A stretch of DNA of 64,000 bases from Nocardia higoensis NBRC 100133. GTDB taxonomy: Bacteria > Actinomycetota > Actinomycetes > Mycobacteriales > Mycobacteriaceae. The stretch is from the NCBI RefSeq assembly GCF_000308595.1, contig NZ_BAGA01000004.1, forward strand, positions 62,001 through 126,000, given 5' to 3'. This document shows positions 1 to 8,043 of this stretch, piece by piece; the stretch's first letter is position 1, and every line of letters starts with the position of its first letter. A program made the translations under genes and the position numbers. The notes beneath the pieces are model-generated. The model saw nothing but the letters and a program-made list of their open reading frames with translations. It made no database searches and had not been told where the DNA came from.

Positions 1-1014
1 GCGGGCGGTGTGTTCAACACCCTGCCGATCCTCGCGGAGGAGGTCGCCGAGAAGCTGGCGGCGCGGCTGTCCGAGCGGATCAAGGCCGAGATCACCGTCG
101 ACGACGTGCTCGACTGCGAGACCATCGAGCAGCTGGCCGATATCGTGCGCGAGCAGCAGGACAACAGCAACGACGTGGAGGGCTTCATCCGCCCGCTGCG
201 TCCGCGCCCGGAGGGTTCGAACGCCGTGCCGGTGTTCGTCTTCCACCCCTCCGGCGGCAACACCCTCGTCTACGAGCCGCTGCTCAAGCGCCTGCCCGCG
301 GGCACGCCGATGTACGGTTTCGAGCGCGTCGAGGGCGATATCGAGCAGCGCGCCAAGCAGTACATCCCCGAGCTGCGCCGCATCCAGGGCGACGGTCCGT
401 TCGTGCTCTACGGCTGGTCGCTCGGCGCGGTCTTCGCGCTGCAGGTCGCGCAGTTGCTGCGCGCCGAGGGTGCCGATGTGCGGGTGGTCGGCCTGATCGA
501 CCTGGCCATCCCGACGCAGAACGAGGACAACAGCCCCGAGGAGCGGGTGCGCCGTATCGAGCGGTACCAGGCCTTCGCGAAGAAGACCTACGGCTTCGAC
601 GGCGAACTCGACCGCGAGCAGCTCGAAGAGCTGGCCGCCGCGTCCGACGAAGAGCAGTTCCAGATGATCAGCGATCTGATCAAGATCAGCGGTGCGAAGA
701 TCCCCGGCGGCGTGCTGGAACACCAGCGCACCTCCTGGGTGGAGAGCCGTCATCTGGCCCGCACCACACCGTCGCGCTACGACGGCGACGTGGTGCTCTA
801 TCTCGCCGATCGCTACCACGACGGCATGATCGAACTGGAGCCCCGCTTCGCCGAGCGCAAGCCCAACGGCGGGTGGGACGAATATCTCCCCAACCTCCAG
901 GTCGTGCATATTCCGGGGGATCATCTGCAGATCGTCGACGAACCGCGGATCGGGAAGATCGGTGCCGACCTGGCCGCGAAGCTCGTGGCGATGGAGGCGA
1001 AAGGGGACCAGTGA
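1..1014 (+). CDS. pks13: Polyketide synthase Pks13, C-terminal fragment (carrier-domain end plus thioesterase)
   Basis: The gene is open from the first base of the window, so the 5' part is missing; 337 C-terminal residues are visible. The first ~65 residues look like the end of an acyl-carrier domain. The rest is an alpha/beta-hydrolase thioesterase with the nucleophile elbow GWSLGA (Ser codon 418-420) and a late His in IPGDHLQIV. Pks13 condenses two activated fatty acids into the mycolic acid precursor, and the thioesterase releases the product onto trehalose. Identification rests on this domain plus the next gene, accD4, which is the standard partner locus. The stop overlaps the accD4 start in a GTGA, so translation is probably coupled. 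Confidence 0.93.
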   Translation, partial: AGGVFNTLPILAEEVAEKLAARLSERIKAEITVDDVLDCETIEQLADIVREQQDNSNDVEGFIRPLRPRPEGSNAVPVFVFHPSGGNTLVYEPLLKRLPAGTPMYGFERVEGDIEQRAKQYIPELRRIQGDGPFVLYGWSLGAVFALQVAQLLRAEGADVRVVGLIDLAIPTQNEDNSPEERVRRIERYQAFAKKTYGFDGELDREQLEELAAASDEEQFQMISDLIKISGAKIPGGVLEHQRTSWVESRHLARTTPSRYDGDVVLYLADRYHDGMIELEPRFAERKPNGGWDEYLPNLQVVHIPGDHLQIVDEPRIGKIGADLAAKLVAMEAKGDQ

Positions 1015-2555
1015 GCACTACGGCCGAGAAACTCGCGGACCTACGCAAGCGCCTCGAGCAGGCGCAGGAGCCGGCGGGTGAAGCGGGGGTCGCGAAGCGG
1101 GCGAAGAAGGGTATTCCCAGCGCCCGCGACCGGATCAATATGCTGCTCGATCCGGGCACCTTCGTGGAAATCGGCGCACTGGTGCGCAAGCCCGGTGATC
1201 CGACGGCGCTCTACGGCGACGGCGTGGTCACCGGGCACGGCCTGGTCGACGGGCGGCCGGTCGCGGTGTTCTCCCACGACCAGACCGTCTACGGCGGGTC
1301 GGTGGGCGAGATGTTCGGCCGCAAGGTCGCCTACATCCTGGAGTACGCGGCGCGGGTGGGCTGTCCCGTGGTCGGCATCAACGACTCCGGCGGCGCGCGC
1401 GTACAGGAAGCGGTGACCTCGCTGGCCTGGTACGCCGAACTCGGCCGCCGCCAGGAACCGCTCTCGGGCCTGGTGCCGCAGATCTCGATGATCCTCGGCA
1501 AGTGCGCGGGCGGCGCGGTGTACGCCCCGATCAACACCGATGTGGTGGTGGCGACCGAAGAGGCGTACATGTTCGTCACCGGTCCGAAGGTGATCCGCGA
1601 GGTCACCGGCGAGGACGTGAGCCTCGAGGAACTCGGCGGCGCGCGGAGCCAGGCCGAGTACGGCAACATCCACCATGTGGCGCCGGACGAGACCGCCGCC
1701 TTCCAGTGGGTGCGCGACTACCTGAGCTTCCTGCCGACCAGCTGTCAGGAAGTCGCGCCGATCGTCAATCCCGGCCTGGAACCGGAGATCACCGAGACCG
1801 ACCGCGAACTCGACTCGATCGTGCCGGACTCCGACAACGCCGGCTACGACATGCACGAGATCCTGCTGCGCATCTTCGACGACGGCGATTTCCACGAGAT
1901 CGGCGCGTCCGCGGGCCGCAACATCATCACCGGCTTCGCCCGCGTCGACGGCCGCAGTGTCGGCGTGGTCGCCAACCAGCCGCTGGTCTACGCGGGCGCG
2001 CTGGACGCGCGCGCGTCCGACAAGGCCGCCCACTTCGTGCGCCTGTGTGACGCCTTCGAACTACCGCTGGTGTTCGTGGTCGACACGCCGGGCTTCCTAC
2101 CCGGCGTGGAGCAGGAGAAGATCGGCGTCATCAAGCGGGGCGGCCGCTTCCTGTTCTCCTTCGTCGAGGCCAGCGTGCCCAAAGTGACCGTGGTGATCCG
2201 CAAGTCCTACGGCGGCGGCTATGCCGTCATGGGCTCCAAGCAGCTCGGCGCGGACGTCAACCTGGCCTGGCCGACCGCACGTATCGCGGTGATGGGCGCC
2301 GAGAGCGCCGTCAGTCTCATCGGCGGCAAGCAGATCGAAGCCGCCCCGGAGGACCAGCGCGCCGCGCTCCGCAAGCAGATGGTCGACTTCTACAACGCGA
2401 CCGTGGCGACCCCCTGGGTGGCGGCCGAACGCGGCTACATCGACGCCGTGATCGAACCCCACACCACCCGCCTGGAGATCCGCCGCGCCCTGCACCTACT
2501 GCGCGACAAGCAACTTCCGCGCAGTCCACGCAAACATCACTTACTGCCGCTCTGA
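1011..2555 (+). CDS. accD4: Acyl-CoA carboxylase beta (carboxyltransferase) subunit AccD4
   Basis: This 514-residue carboxyltransferase carries the two crotonase-like halves of the family, with motifs such as [10 protein letters not shown] and [11 protein letters not shown] in the first half and DTPGFLPG and [11 protein letters not shown] in the second. With a biotinylated alpha subunit it carboxylates a long-chain acyl-CoA to give the extender unit that Pks13 condenses in mycolic acid synthesis. The GTG at 1011 is chosen because it overlaps the pks13 stop (GTGA) and gives the usual family length. An upstream in-frame start at 873 would lie deep inside pks13 and is rejected. Only family-level homology separates AccD4 from other AccD paralogues, but position next to pks13 makes AccD4 the natural call. 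Confidence 0.95.
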   Translation: MSTTAEKLADLRKRLEQAQEPAGEAGVAKRAKKGIPSARDRINMLLDPGTFVEIGALVRKPGDPTALYGDGVVTGHGLVDGRPVAVFSHDQTVYGGSVGEMFGRKVAYILEYAARVGCPVVGINDSGGARVQEAVTSLAWYAELGRRQEPLSGLVPQISMILGKCAGGAVYAPINTDVVVATEEAYMFVTGPKVIREVTGEDVSLEELGGARSQAEYGNIHHVAPDETAAFQWVRDYLSFLPTSCQEVAPIVNPGLEPEITETDRELDSIVPDSDNAGYDMHEILLRIFDDGDFHEIGASAGRNIITGFARVDGRSVGVVANQPLVYAGALDARASDKAAHFVRLCDAFELPLVFVVDTPGFLPGVEQEKIGVIKRGGRFLFSFVEASVPKVTVVIRKSYGGGYAVMGSKQLGADVNLAWPTARIAVMGAESAVSLIGGKQIEAAPEDQRAALRKQMVDFYNATVATPWVAAERGYIDAVIEPHTTRLEIRRALHLLRDKQLPRSPRKHHLLPL

Positions 2556-2664
2556 GCCCGCCTGCCCGAATGCGGTGCGGGCGTCAGTATTCCGCCCGCA
2601 CCGCATTCGGTAAGTCTTTCTCGCGCGGCGACGACAGAAGCGCTGGGCCGGTGGGGCGGTGGGG

Positions 2665-3075
2665 TCAGTCGAGCACGGCGTAGGCCTCGACTTCGACGAG
2701 CACGTCCGGCTCGAACAGGTAGTCCACGCCGATCGCCGACAGCGGCGGCAACGGCCGCGGCAGATCCAGTTCGTCGGCCACGCTCTCGATGCCCGCCACG
2801 AAATCCTCGTACTTGTCCGGGGTCCAGTTGGTGACGAAGAACCGCAGCCGCACGACGTCGGCGAAGCTCGCGCCCGCACCGGCCAAGCCGCGCGCGGTAT
2901 TGCGCAGCGCGTGCGCGAGCTGGCCCGCGAGATCGCCCGGTGCGACCGGATTTCCCGCGGCGTCGCGGGCGATCTGCCCGGCCACGTGCACATGCCGGGT
3001 GCCGGTCGCGACCGAAACATGGTGGTAGGGGACAGGTTCGAACATGCCTGCGGGGGTGAGCAGCTGCACGGTCAT
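2665..3075 (-). CDS. RidA/YjgF family protein
   Basis: This 136-residue protein has the single-domain Rid fold signature: a HVHVAGQIARD strand near the start, an ALRNTARGL helix and a terminal PDVLVEVEAYAVLD. Classical RidA deaminates reactive enamine/imine intermediates using an Arg shortly before the last strand. Here the matching stretch reads PPLSAIGVDYLFEPD, with no Arg at that place. It therefore fits the Rid branches without that residue better, and the substrate is unknown. The ATG at 3075 is used because AAAGGA lies at proper spacing; an upstream in-frame start at 3198 would read through the hxlR promoter and its first codons. It is divergent from an HxlR regulator, which is the likely controller. 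Confidence 0.85.
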   Translation of the reverse strand: MTVQLLTPAGMFEPVPYHHVSVATGTRHVHVAGQIARDAAGNPVAPGDLAGQLAHALRNTARGLAGAGASFADVVRLRFFVTNWTPDKYEDFVAGIESVADELDLPRPLPPLSAIGVDYLFEPDVLVEVEAYAVLD

Positions 3076-3100
3076 GGGGATGTTCCTTTCGAGGCCGAGT

Positions 3101-3119
3101 AGGTATCCGATTAGTACCT
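3101..3119. promoter_or_regulatory. Candidate HxlR operator between the Rid gene and hxlR
   Basis: A perfect inverted repeat AGGTA-N9-TACCT lies in the short region separating the divergent Rid gene (start 3075) and hxlR (start near 3170). HxlR proteins are dimeric winged-helix regulators that often bind GTA/TAC-type palindromes next to their own genes. The position fits autoregulation together with control of the Rid gene. The repeat is seen directly; the binding protein is inference. Confidence 0.5.
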
Positions 3120-3169
3120 GGTGCCCGAAGGGAACTTCAACGAGACTAGGTGTCGTGAAGGAAACCGCC

Positions 3170-3553
3170 GTGCCCGGCCAGGACAGTCCCCAGCTCACCG
3201 AGCAGCACCGTGAGCTGCTCGATCAGGTCCTGGACAAGTGGTCCCTGCAGATCCTCGACGCCCTGTGCGGGCGCCCGTTGCGCTTCAACGAGCTGCGGCG
3301 CGCGATTCCGATGGTGACGCAGAAGCCGCTCACCACGGCGCTGCGCCGGCTGGAGCGCAACGGGATGGTGGAACGCATCGTCACGAACACCCGCCCGGTC
3401 GCGGTCGAATACCGCATCACGGCCACGGGGAAGACGTTGCAGGATCTCATCGACGCGCTGCTGCGCTGGACGACTGTCACTCTGCCCGAGGTGGAACGGG
3501 CTCGTGCGCGATTCGACGAGGAGATGGACGCGGCGGACTCGCGGCGTCTGTGA
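3170..3553 (+). CDS. HxlR family winged-helix transcriptional regulator
   Basis: This ~127-residue protein has the HxlR layout: KWSLQILDALCGRPLRFNELRRAI at the N-terminal half of the winged helix, then MVTQKPLTTALRRLERNGMVERI as recognition helix and wing, and a short dimerising tail. Members sense reactive or small organic compounds and usually regulate the adjacent divergent gene, here a Rid family protein. GTG 3170 is preferred because GAAGGA lies 7 nt upstream; GTG 3155, five codons earlier, is possible. A strong hairpin follows the stop and separates it from the convergent cyclophilin gene. Confidence 0.85.
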   Translation: MPGQDSPQLTEQHRELLDQVLDKWSLQILDALCGRPLRFNELRRAIPMVTQKPLTTALRRLERNGMVERIVTNTRPVAVEYRITATGKTLQDLIDALLRWTTVTLPEVERARARFDEEMDAADSRRL

Positions 3554-3592
3554 GTGCGGCCGGGCCGGAAGGCTCGGCGAGATCCGGACGAG

Positions 3593-3627
3593 AGGGTTCC
3601 GCCACCGGGAGCCGGTGACGGAACCCT
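3593..3627. terminator. Bidirectional hairpin terminator between hxlR and the cyclophilin gene
   Basis: A 16-bp stem with one mismatch and a 3-nt loop (AGGGTTCCG...CGGAACCCT at the outer ends) sits between two convergent genes. It lacks a long T run, which is common in high-GC actinobacteria. Confidence 0.7.
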
Positions 3628-3643
3628 CCTGAAGAGGGGCTGA

Positions 3644-4141
3644 TCAGGCCACGGTGGCCGAGTTGATCACCACGTCCTCGGTGGGGACGTCCTGGTGCAT
3701 GCCGGCCGAGCCGGTCTTGACGCCGGCGATCTTGTCGACGACCGCGGAGCCCTCGACGACCTTGCCGAAGACCGCGTAGCCCCAGCCGGACGGGCTGGGG
3801 GAGGTGTGGTTGAGGAAGGCGTTGTCGGCGACATTGATGAAGAACTGAGCGGTGGCCGAGTGCGGGTCGTTGGTGCGGGCCATCGCGACGGTGTACTTGT
3901 CGTTCTTGAGGCCGTTGGTGGCCTCGTTCTTGATGGGGGCCTTGGTGCCCTTCTGGCGCAAGCCGGGCTCGAAGCCGCCGCCCTGAACCATGAAGTCGGG
4001 GATCACGCGGTGGAAGATGGTGCCGTTGTAGTGGCCCGAGTTGACGTACTCCAGGAAGTTGGCGACGGTCGCGGGCGCCTTGGCCTCGTCCAGTTCCAGA
4101 ACGATGGGTCCGAAATTCGTCTCGAGATTCACCTTGGTCAT
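3644..4141 (-). CDS. Cyclophilin-type peptidyl-prolyl cis-trans isomerase, E. coli PpiB-like
   Basis: This 165-residue single-domain cyclophilin has no signal peptide and so acts in the cytoplasm, speeding cis-trans isomerisation at proline. Catalytic and binding motifs are present: [14 protein letters not shown] (Arg and Gln of the active site), [17 protein letters not shown] and a HLxH-like region. It closely resembles the short cytosolic PpiB of proteobacteria, including [15 protein letters not shown] and [15 protein letters not shown], and is less like the Mycobacterium PpiA and membrane PpiB types. The start at 4141 has an upstream GAAAGGTGG. It is convergent with hxlR and divergent from emb. 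Confidence 0.95.
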   Translation of the reverse strand: MTKVNLETNFGPIVLELDEAKAPATVANFLEYVNSGHYNGTIFHRVIPDFMVQGGGFEPGLRQKGTKAPIKNEATNGLKNDKYTVAMARTNDPHSATAQFFINVADNAFLNHTSPSPSGWGYAVFGKVVEGSAVVDKIAGVKTGSAGMHQDVPTEDVVINSATVA

Positions 4142-4286
4142 ACCCCCACCTTTCCATCCCGGTGGGCAGGGGTCAGCAAGTCGGGTCCGGTTTCGCCGCG
4201 ACGGGTCGCGGCGGGGTTGCCGAAGGCCGCGGACAACGGCTTGCCGGGCCGGTCGCGGCGGGGGTACTTCGAATCCGGGTAACGGC

Positions 4287-4292
4287 TAGCAT
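4287..4292 (+). promoter_or_regulatory. Predicted -10 box of a leaderless emb promoter
   Basis: TAGCAT lies exactly 8 nt before the GTG start at 4301, with no Shine-Dalgarno between. The second emb gene has the same GGCTAGCAT block and the same 8-nt spacing on the other strand (11289-11294), which supports both start choices. Confidence 0.6.
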
Positions 4293-4300
4293 TGCGTTCC

Positions 4301-7300
4301 GTGTCCGACGTCGCTACAGCTGTCTTGACGAAGCCGCCCGCCACTCCCGAGGTTCGCCCGCGAGATTTCCGCACCGCGCGAATCGTCGCCGTGGTGGCCG
4401 GCGTGCTGGGCACGCTGCTGGCGCTCGCGGTGCCGTTCCTCCCGGTCAGCCAGACCACCGCGGTGCTGAACTGGCCGCAGGGCGATTCGCTGCGAAACGT
4501 GCAGGCGCCGCTGATGGCGCAGGTGCCGATCGACCTGACCGCGAGCATCCCGTGCGCGGCGGTGGACGCGCTGCCCCCGCAGGGCGGCATGCTGCTGGCG
4601 ACCGCGCCGCCGCAGGGCGACCGCGCGGCGCTGGAGGCCATGTTCGTGCGGGTCTCGGAGTCCTCGGTGGACGTGGTCAACCGCAACGCGGTGGTGGCTT
4701 CGGCCGAGCGCGCCCGGATCGGCGAATGCTCCTCGATCGACATCGCCTCCGACAACGAGAGCACGACCGCCGCGTTCACCGGCATGTTCCGGGATGTCGA
4801 GCGTGCCGTCGAGGGTGAGCCCGGGCGGACCGAGATCGTCCAGGTGCCCGTCGAGGGCCGGATGGCGGGCGATTTCCGCCCGCAGGTGGTCGGCGTGTTC
4901 TCCGATCTCGAGGGCGCGGTCCCGGCCGGTCTGTCCTTCGACATGACCGTCGACACCCGCTTCAGCTCCAGCCCCACCTGGATCAAGCTGACCGCGATCA
5001 TCGCCGCGGTGCTGTGCACGCTGCTGGCGCTCGGCGCGCTGGCCCGCCTCGACGGTAGCGACGGCCGCGGCCACCGCCGGTTCCTGCCGGCCAACTGGTT
5101 CAGGCCGACCGGCGTGGACGGCGCGGTGATCGGCACGCTGGTGCTCTGGCACTTCATCGGCGCCAACACCTCCGACGACGGCTACATCCTGAGCATGGTC
5201 CGGGTCGCGCCCGAGTCCGGCTACATGGCCAACTACTTCCGCTGGTTCGGCGTCCCCGAGGCGCCGTTCGGCTGGTACTACTACGTCATCCAGGTGTTCG
5301 CCGAGATCTCCACGGCCAGCCCGTGGGTGCGCCTGCCCGCGCTGTTCTGCGCGATCCTGTGCTGGATGGTCATCAGCCGCGAGGTGGTGCCCCGGCTCGG
5401 GCGCGGCGTGCGCACCAGCAGGGTGGCGCTGTGGACCGGCGGCCTGGTGTTCCTGGCGTTCTGGCTGCCCTTCGACAACGGCCTGCGCTCGGAGCCCATC
5501 GTGGCGCTCGGCGCGCTGCTGACCTGGGTTTCCATCGAGCGGGCCATCGCGACCGGCCGCCTGCTGCCCGCCGGTACGGCGGTGCTCATCGCGGCCTTCA
5601 CCCTCGCCGCCGCGCCGACCGGTCTGATGTGTATCGCCGCGCTGCTGGCGGGCATCCGCCCGCTGGTGCGCATCGTGGTGCGCCGTCACCGCGAGCACGG
5701 GACCGTCGCGCTGCTCGCCCCGATCGCCGCGGCCGGGTTCCTGGTGTTGGTCGTGGTCTTCGGCGACCAGACCTTCGCCGGGATCATGGAGGCCAACCGG
5801 GTCCGGCAGGCCACCGGCCCGAACCTGGCCTGGTACGAGGACTACCTGCGCTACTACTACCTGTTCGTGGAGACCGTCGACGGCTCGCTGTCGCGGCGTT
5901 TCGCGTTCCTGGTGATGCTGCTGTGCCTGTTCACCACCATGCTGGTGCTGCTGCGCCGCAGGCGGGTGCCCGGCATCGCGAGCGCGCCGACCTGGCGTCT
6001 GATGGGGATCGTCTTCGGCACGATCTTCTTCATGATGTTCAACCCGACGAAGTGGACCCACCACTTCGGCGCGTACGCGGGCATCGCCGGTTCGTTGGCG
6101 GCCGTGACCGCCGTCGCGGTCTCGGCGTCGGCCCTGCGGGCGCGCAAGAACCGGGCCATCTTCCTGGCCGGCCTGCTGTTCGTGCTCGCCATCTCGTTCT
6201 CCGGCATCAACGGCTACTGGTACGTCTCCAGCTTCGGCGTGCCGTGGTTCGACAAGCCGATCTCGCTGAGCGGCTACCAGTCCAACACCTTCGCCCTGAT
6301 CCTGTTCGGCCTGGCGCTGGCGCTGGTCGCCTGGTTCACCCTGCGCGAGGACTACACCCCGCCGCAGCCCTCGGCGAGGACCGTGCGCGGCAGGCGCATC
6401 CGCCGGTTCGCCGCGATTCCGCTGACCGTGGTGGCGGCGCTGATGGTGTTGCTCGAGGTGGCTTCGCTGGCCAAGGGCGCGGTCTCGCAGTATCCGGCCT
6501 ACTCGCTCGCCCGCTCGAACTTCGACGCGCTCACCGGCGACTCCTGCGGCCTGGCCAACGACGTGCTGGTCGAGGCCGACCCGAACCAGGGCAGGCTGAA
6601 CCCCATCGTCGATCCCGCCCTGCCGCCCGAGTCGGATCCGCTGGCCGGGGCGAACCCGGTGGGCTTCGACCCCAACGGCGTGCCCGACGATCTGTCCGCC
6701 GACGCCGTGGAGGTCAAGCCGGGTACCGGCAACACCTCCAGCCAGTCGGTCGGCGCGAACTTCGCCGAGGGCGAGAGCGCGGGCACCGGCGGCGGTCAGG
6801 GCGCGCTCGGCGTCAACGGCTCCACCGTGGCCCTGCCCTTCGGGCTCGATCCGGCCAGCACGCCGGTGATGGGTAGCTACCAGCGCGGCGTGCAGCAGCC
6901 CGCGCGGCTGGTGTCGAGCTGGTACGAGCTGCCGGAGCGCTCCGCGGACCGGCCGCTGATCGTCATCTCGGCGGCGGGGCGGGTGCTGTCCTTCGACGAC
7001 ACCGGCAAGATGAGCTACGGCCAGGAGCTCGAGCTCGTCTACGGCAAGCGCCAGCCCGACGGCACCGTGCTCGAGCAGGGCCGGTACCTGCCGCGCGATA
7101 TCGGCCCGTTCCCGTCCTGGCGCAATCTACGGGTGCCGCTGGACGCGCTGCCCCCCGATGCCGACGCGGTGCGCATCGTGGCCAACGACCCCATCCTGAT
7201 CGGCGACCAGTGGCTGGCGTTCACCCCGCCGCGGGTACCGGTGCTGGAGTCGCTGAACAGCTACCTCGGCTCCGAGCAGCCGGTGCTGCTGGACTGGGCC

Positions 7301-7630
7301 GTCGGCCTGCAGTTCCCGTGCCAGCGGCCGTTCTTCCACGAGAACGGCGTGGCCGAGGTGCCGCGGTACCGGGTGCTGCCGGATCGCCCGCTGGCCGTCA
7401 GCTCCACCAACACCTGGCAGGCCCAGGAGTTCGGCGGCCCGCTCGGCTTCGCGCAGATGCTGGCGCGCTCCACCACGCTGCCGACCTACCTGCGTGACGA
7501 CTGGGCCAGGGACTGGGGTTCGCTGGAGCGCTACGACCAGTACGACCGCGACGCGGTGCCCGCCGAGCTGACCACCTCGACCGAGACCAGGAACGGCCTG
7601 TGGTCGCCGGGGGAGATGCGGGTGTTCTAG
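4301..7630 (+). CDS. emb: Arabinosyltransferase of the Emb family (first copy)
   Basis: This 1109-residue integral membrane glycosyltransferase of the GT-C type uses decaprenyl-phospho-arabinose to extend arabinan of arabinogalactan or lipoarabinomannan on the outer face of the membrane. The catalytic Asp pair is at residues 292-293 in GANTSDDGYIL. It is followed by GYMANYFRWFG and many membrane spans to about residue 700. A large extracellular C-terminal region contains two carbohydrate-binding-like parts. The Met matching the ethambutol-resistance position of M. tuberculosis EmbB (306) is residue 299 here. Whether it is the EmbA, EmbB or EmbC equivalent cannot be decided by eye. The GTG at 4301 is chosen for its leaderless promoter; TTG at 4292 is in frame. 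It stands alone, convergent with a second emb rather than in an embCAB operon. Confidence 0.93.
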   Translation: MSDVATAVLTKPPATPEVRPRDFRTARIVAVVAGVLGTLLALAVPFLPVSQTTAVLNWPQGDSLRNVQAPLMAQVPIDLTASIPCAAVDALPPQGGMLLATAPPQGDRAALEAMFVRVSESSVDVVNRNAVVASAERARIGECSSIDIASDNESTTAAFTGMFRDVERAVEGEPGRTEIVQVPVEGRMAGDFRPQVVGVFSDLEGAVPAGLSFDMTVDTRFSSSPTWIKLTAIIAAVLCTLLALGALARLDGSDGRGHRRFLPANWFRPTGVDGAVIGTLVLWHFIGANTSDDGYILSMVRVAPESGYMANYFRWFGVPEAPFGWYYYVIQVFAEISTASPWVRLPALFCAILCWMVISREVVPRLGRGVRTSRVALWTGGLVFLAFWLPFDNGLRSEPIVALGALLTWVSIERAIATGRLLPAGTAVLIAAFTLAAAPTGLMCIAALLAGIRPLVRIVVRRHREHGTVALLAPIAAAGFLVLVVVFGDQTFAGIMEANRVRQATGPNLAWYEDYLRYYYLFVETVDGSLSRRFAFLVMLLCLFTTMLVLLRRRRVPGIASAPTWRLMGIVFGTIFFMMFNPTKWTHHFGAYAGIAGSLAAVTAVAVSASALRARKNRAIFLAGLLFVLAISFSGINGYWYVSSFGVPWFDKPISLSGYQSNTFALILFGLALALVAWFTLREDYTPPQPSARTVRGRRIRRFAAIPLTVVAALMVLLEVASLAKGAVSQYPAYSLARSNFDALTGDSCGLANDVLVEADPNQGRLNPIVDPALPPESDPLAGANPVGFDPNGVPDDLSADAVEVKPGTGNTSSQSVGANFAEGESAGTGGGQGALGVNGSTVALPFGLDPASTPVMGSYQRGVQQPARLVSSWYELPERSADRPLIVISAAGRVLSFDDTGKMSYGQELELVYGKRQPDGTVLEQGRYLPRDIGPFPSWRNLRVPLDALPPDADAVRIVANDPILIGDQWLAFTPPRVPVLESLNSYLGSEQPVLLDWAVGLQFPCQRPFFHENGVAEVPRYRVLPDRPLAVSSTNTWQAQEFGGPLGFAQMLARSTTLPTYLRDDWARDWGSLERYDQYDRDAVPAELTTSTETRNGLWSPGEMRVF

Positions 7631-7653
7631 AAGACCGACCGGCCGAAGAGAGA

Positions 7654-7687
7654 GGGCCGTGGCAGCGGATTTCCGCGGCCACGGCCC
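7654..7687. terminator. Terminator after the first emb gene
   Basis: GGGCCGTGGC pairs perfectly with GCCACGGCCC, and an inner CGG/CCG pair extends the hairpin. It is placed 24 bases after the emb stop and also lies beyond the 3' end of the small minus-strand gene at 7736-7897. Confidence 0.75.
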
Positions 7688-7735
7688 TTGGTCGTTCGTG
7701 GGGAGCCGCAGAGCTTCCGCTCTGCGGGGAAGGTC

Positions 7736-7897
7736 TCAGACCTCGAGTAAGCGCCGCCCTAATTCACGGCGCAGCACCTCCTGCGCCGGGAGGCGATTCA
7801 GCACCCGCAGTACCGAGGGACGTAGCTCGTGCTTCTCCTCGTCGGTGAGCAGGTCGACCAGATCGCGGAGATCCATGTCATCGAAGGCTCCTGTCAT
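7736..7897 (-). CDS. Small acidic hypothetical protein, 53 residues, between the emb genes
   Basis: I do not recognise this gene. It reads MTGAFDDMDLRDLVDLL at the start and ends LGRRLLEV. The composition is charged and helical, rich in Leu, Glu, Asp and Arg, with no signal peptide or membrane segment. Codon third positions are mostly G or C, as in real genes here. A TACCCT box ends exactly 7 nt before its ATG, the same leaderless layout as many genes in the window. It lies on the minus strand downstream of the second emb gene, whose own terminator (7999-8034) precedes it, so it has its own promoter. Function is unknown; a small regulatory or adaptor protein is only a guess. Confidence 0.6.
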   Translation of the reverse strand: MTGAFDDMDLRDLVDLLTDEEKHELRPSVLRVLNRLPAQEVLRRELGRRLLEV

Positions 7898-7998
7898 ACC
7901 CCACAGGGTACGTTCCGAAACATTGGATGTCTCGTTTTCGCAGCTTCGGTTACGAAGGTGTCATTGTCTCGAAACTCCGCGTAGCGCAGCGGATTTCG

Positions 7999-8034
7999 CC
8001 GCCGAATACCGGACGCTTGTCCGGTATTCGGCGG
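7999..8034. terminator. Terminator after the second emb gene
   Basis: A perfect 16-bp stem (7999-8014 with 8019-8034) encloses the tetraloop GCTT, just 9 bases beyond the stop of the minus-strand emb gene. It is one of the strongest hairpins in the window. Confidence 0.85.
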
Positions 8035-8043
8035 ACCGGCCGG

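Noticed and set aside
873..1010. Longer AccD4 starting at 873
   Set aside because: It would overlap pks13 by over 40 codons; the GTGA overlap at 1011 gives the family length.
4286..6064. Long minus-strand open frame opposite emb
   Set aside because: It mirrors the G/C-rich third positions of emb and has no family features, as with other long antisense frames in this high-GC DNA.
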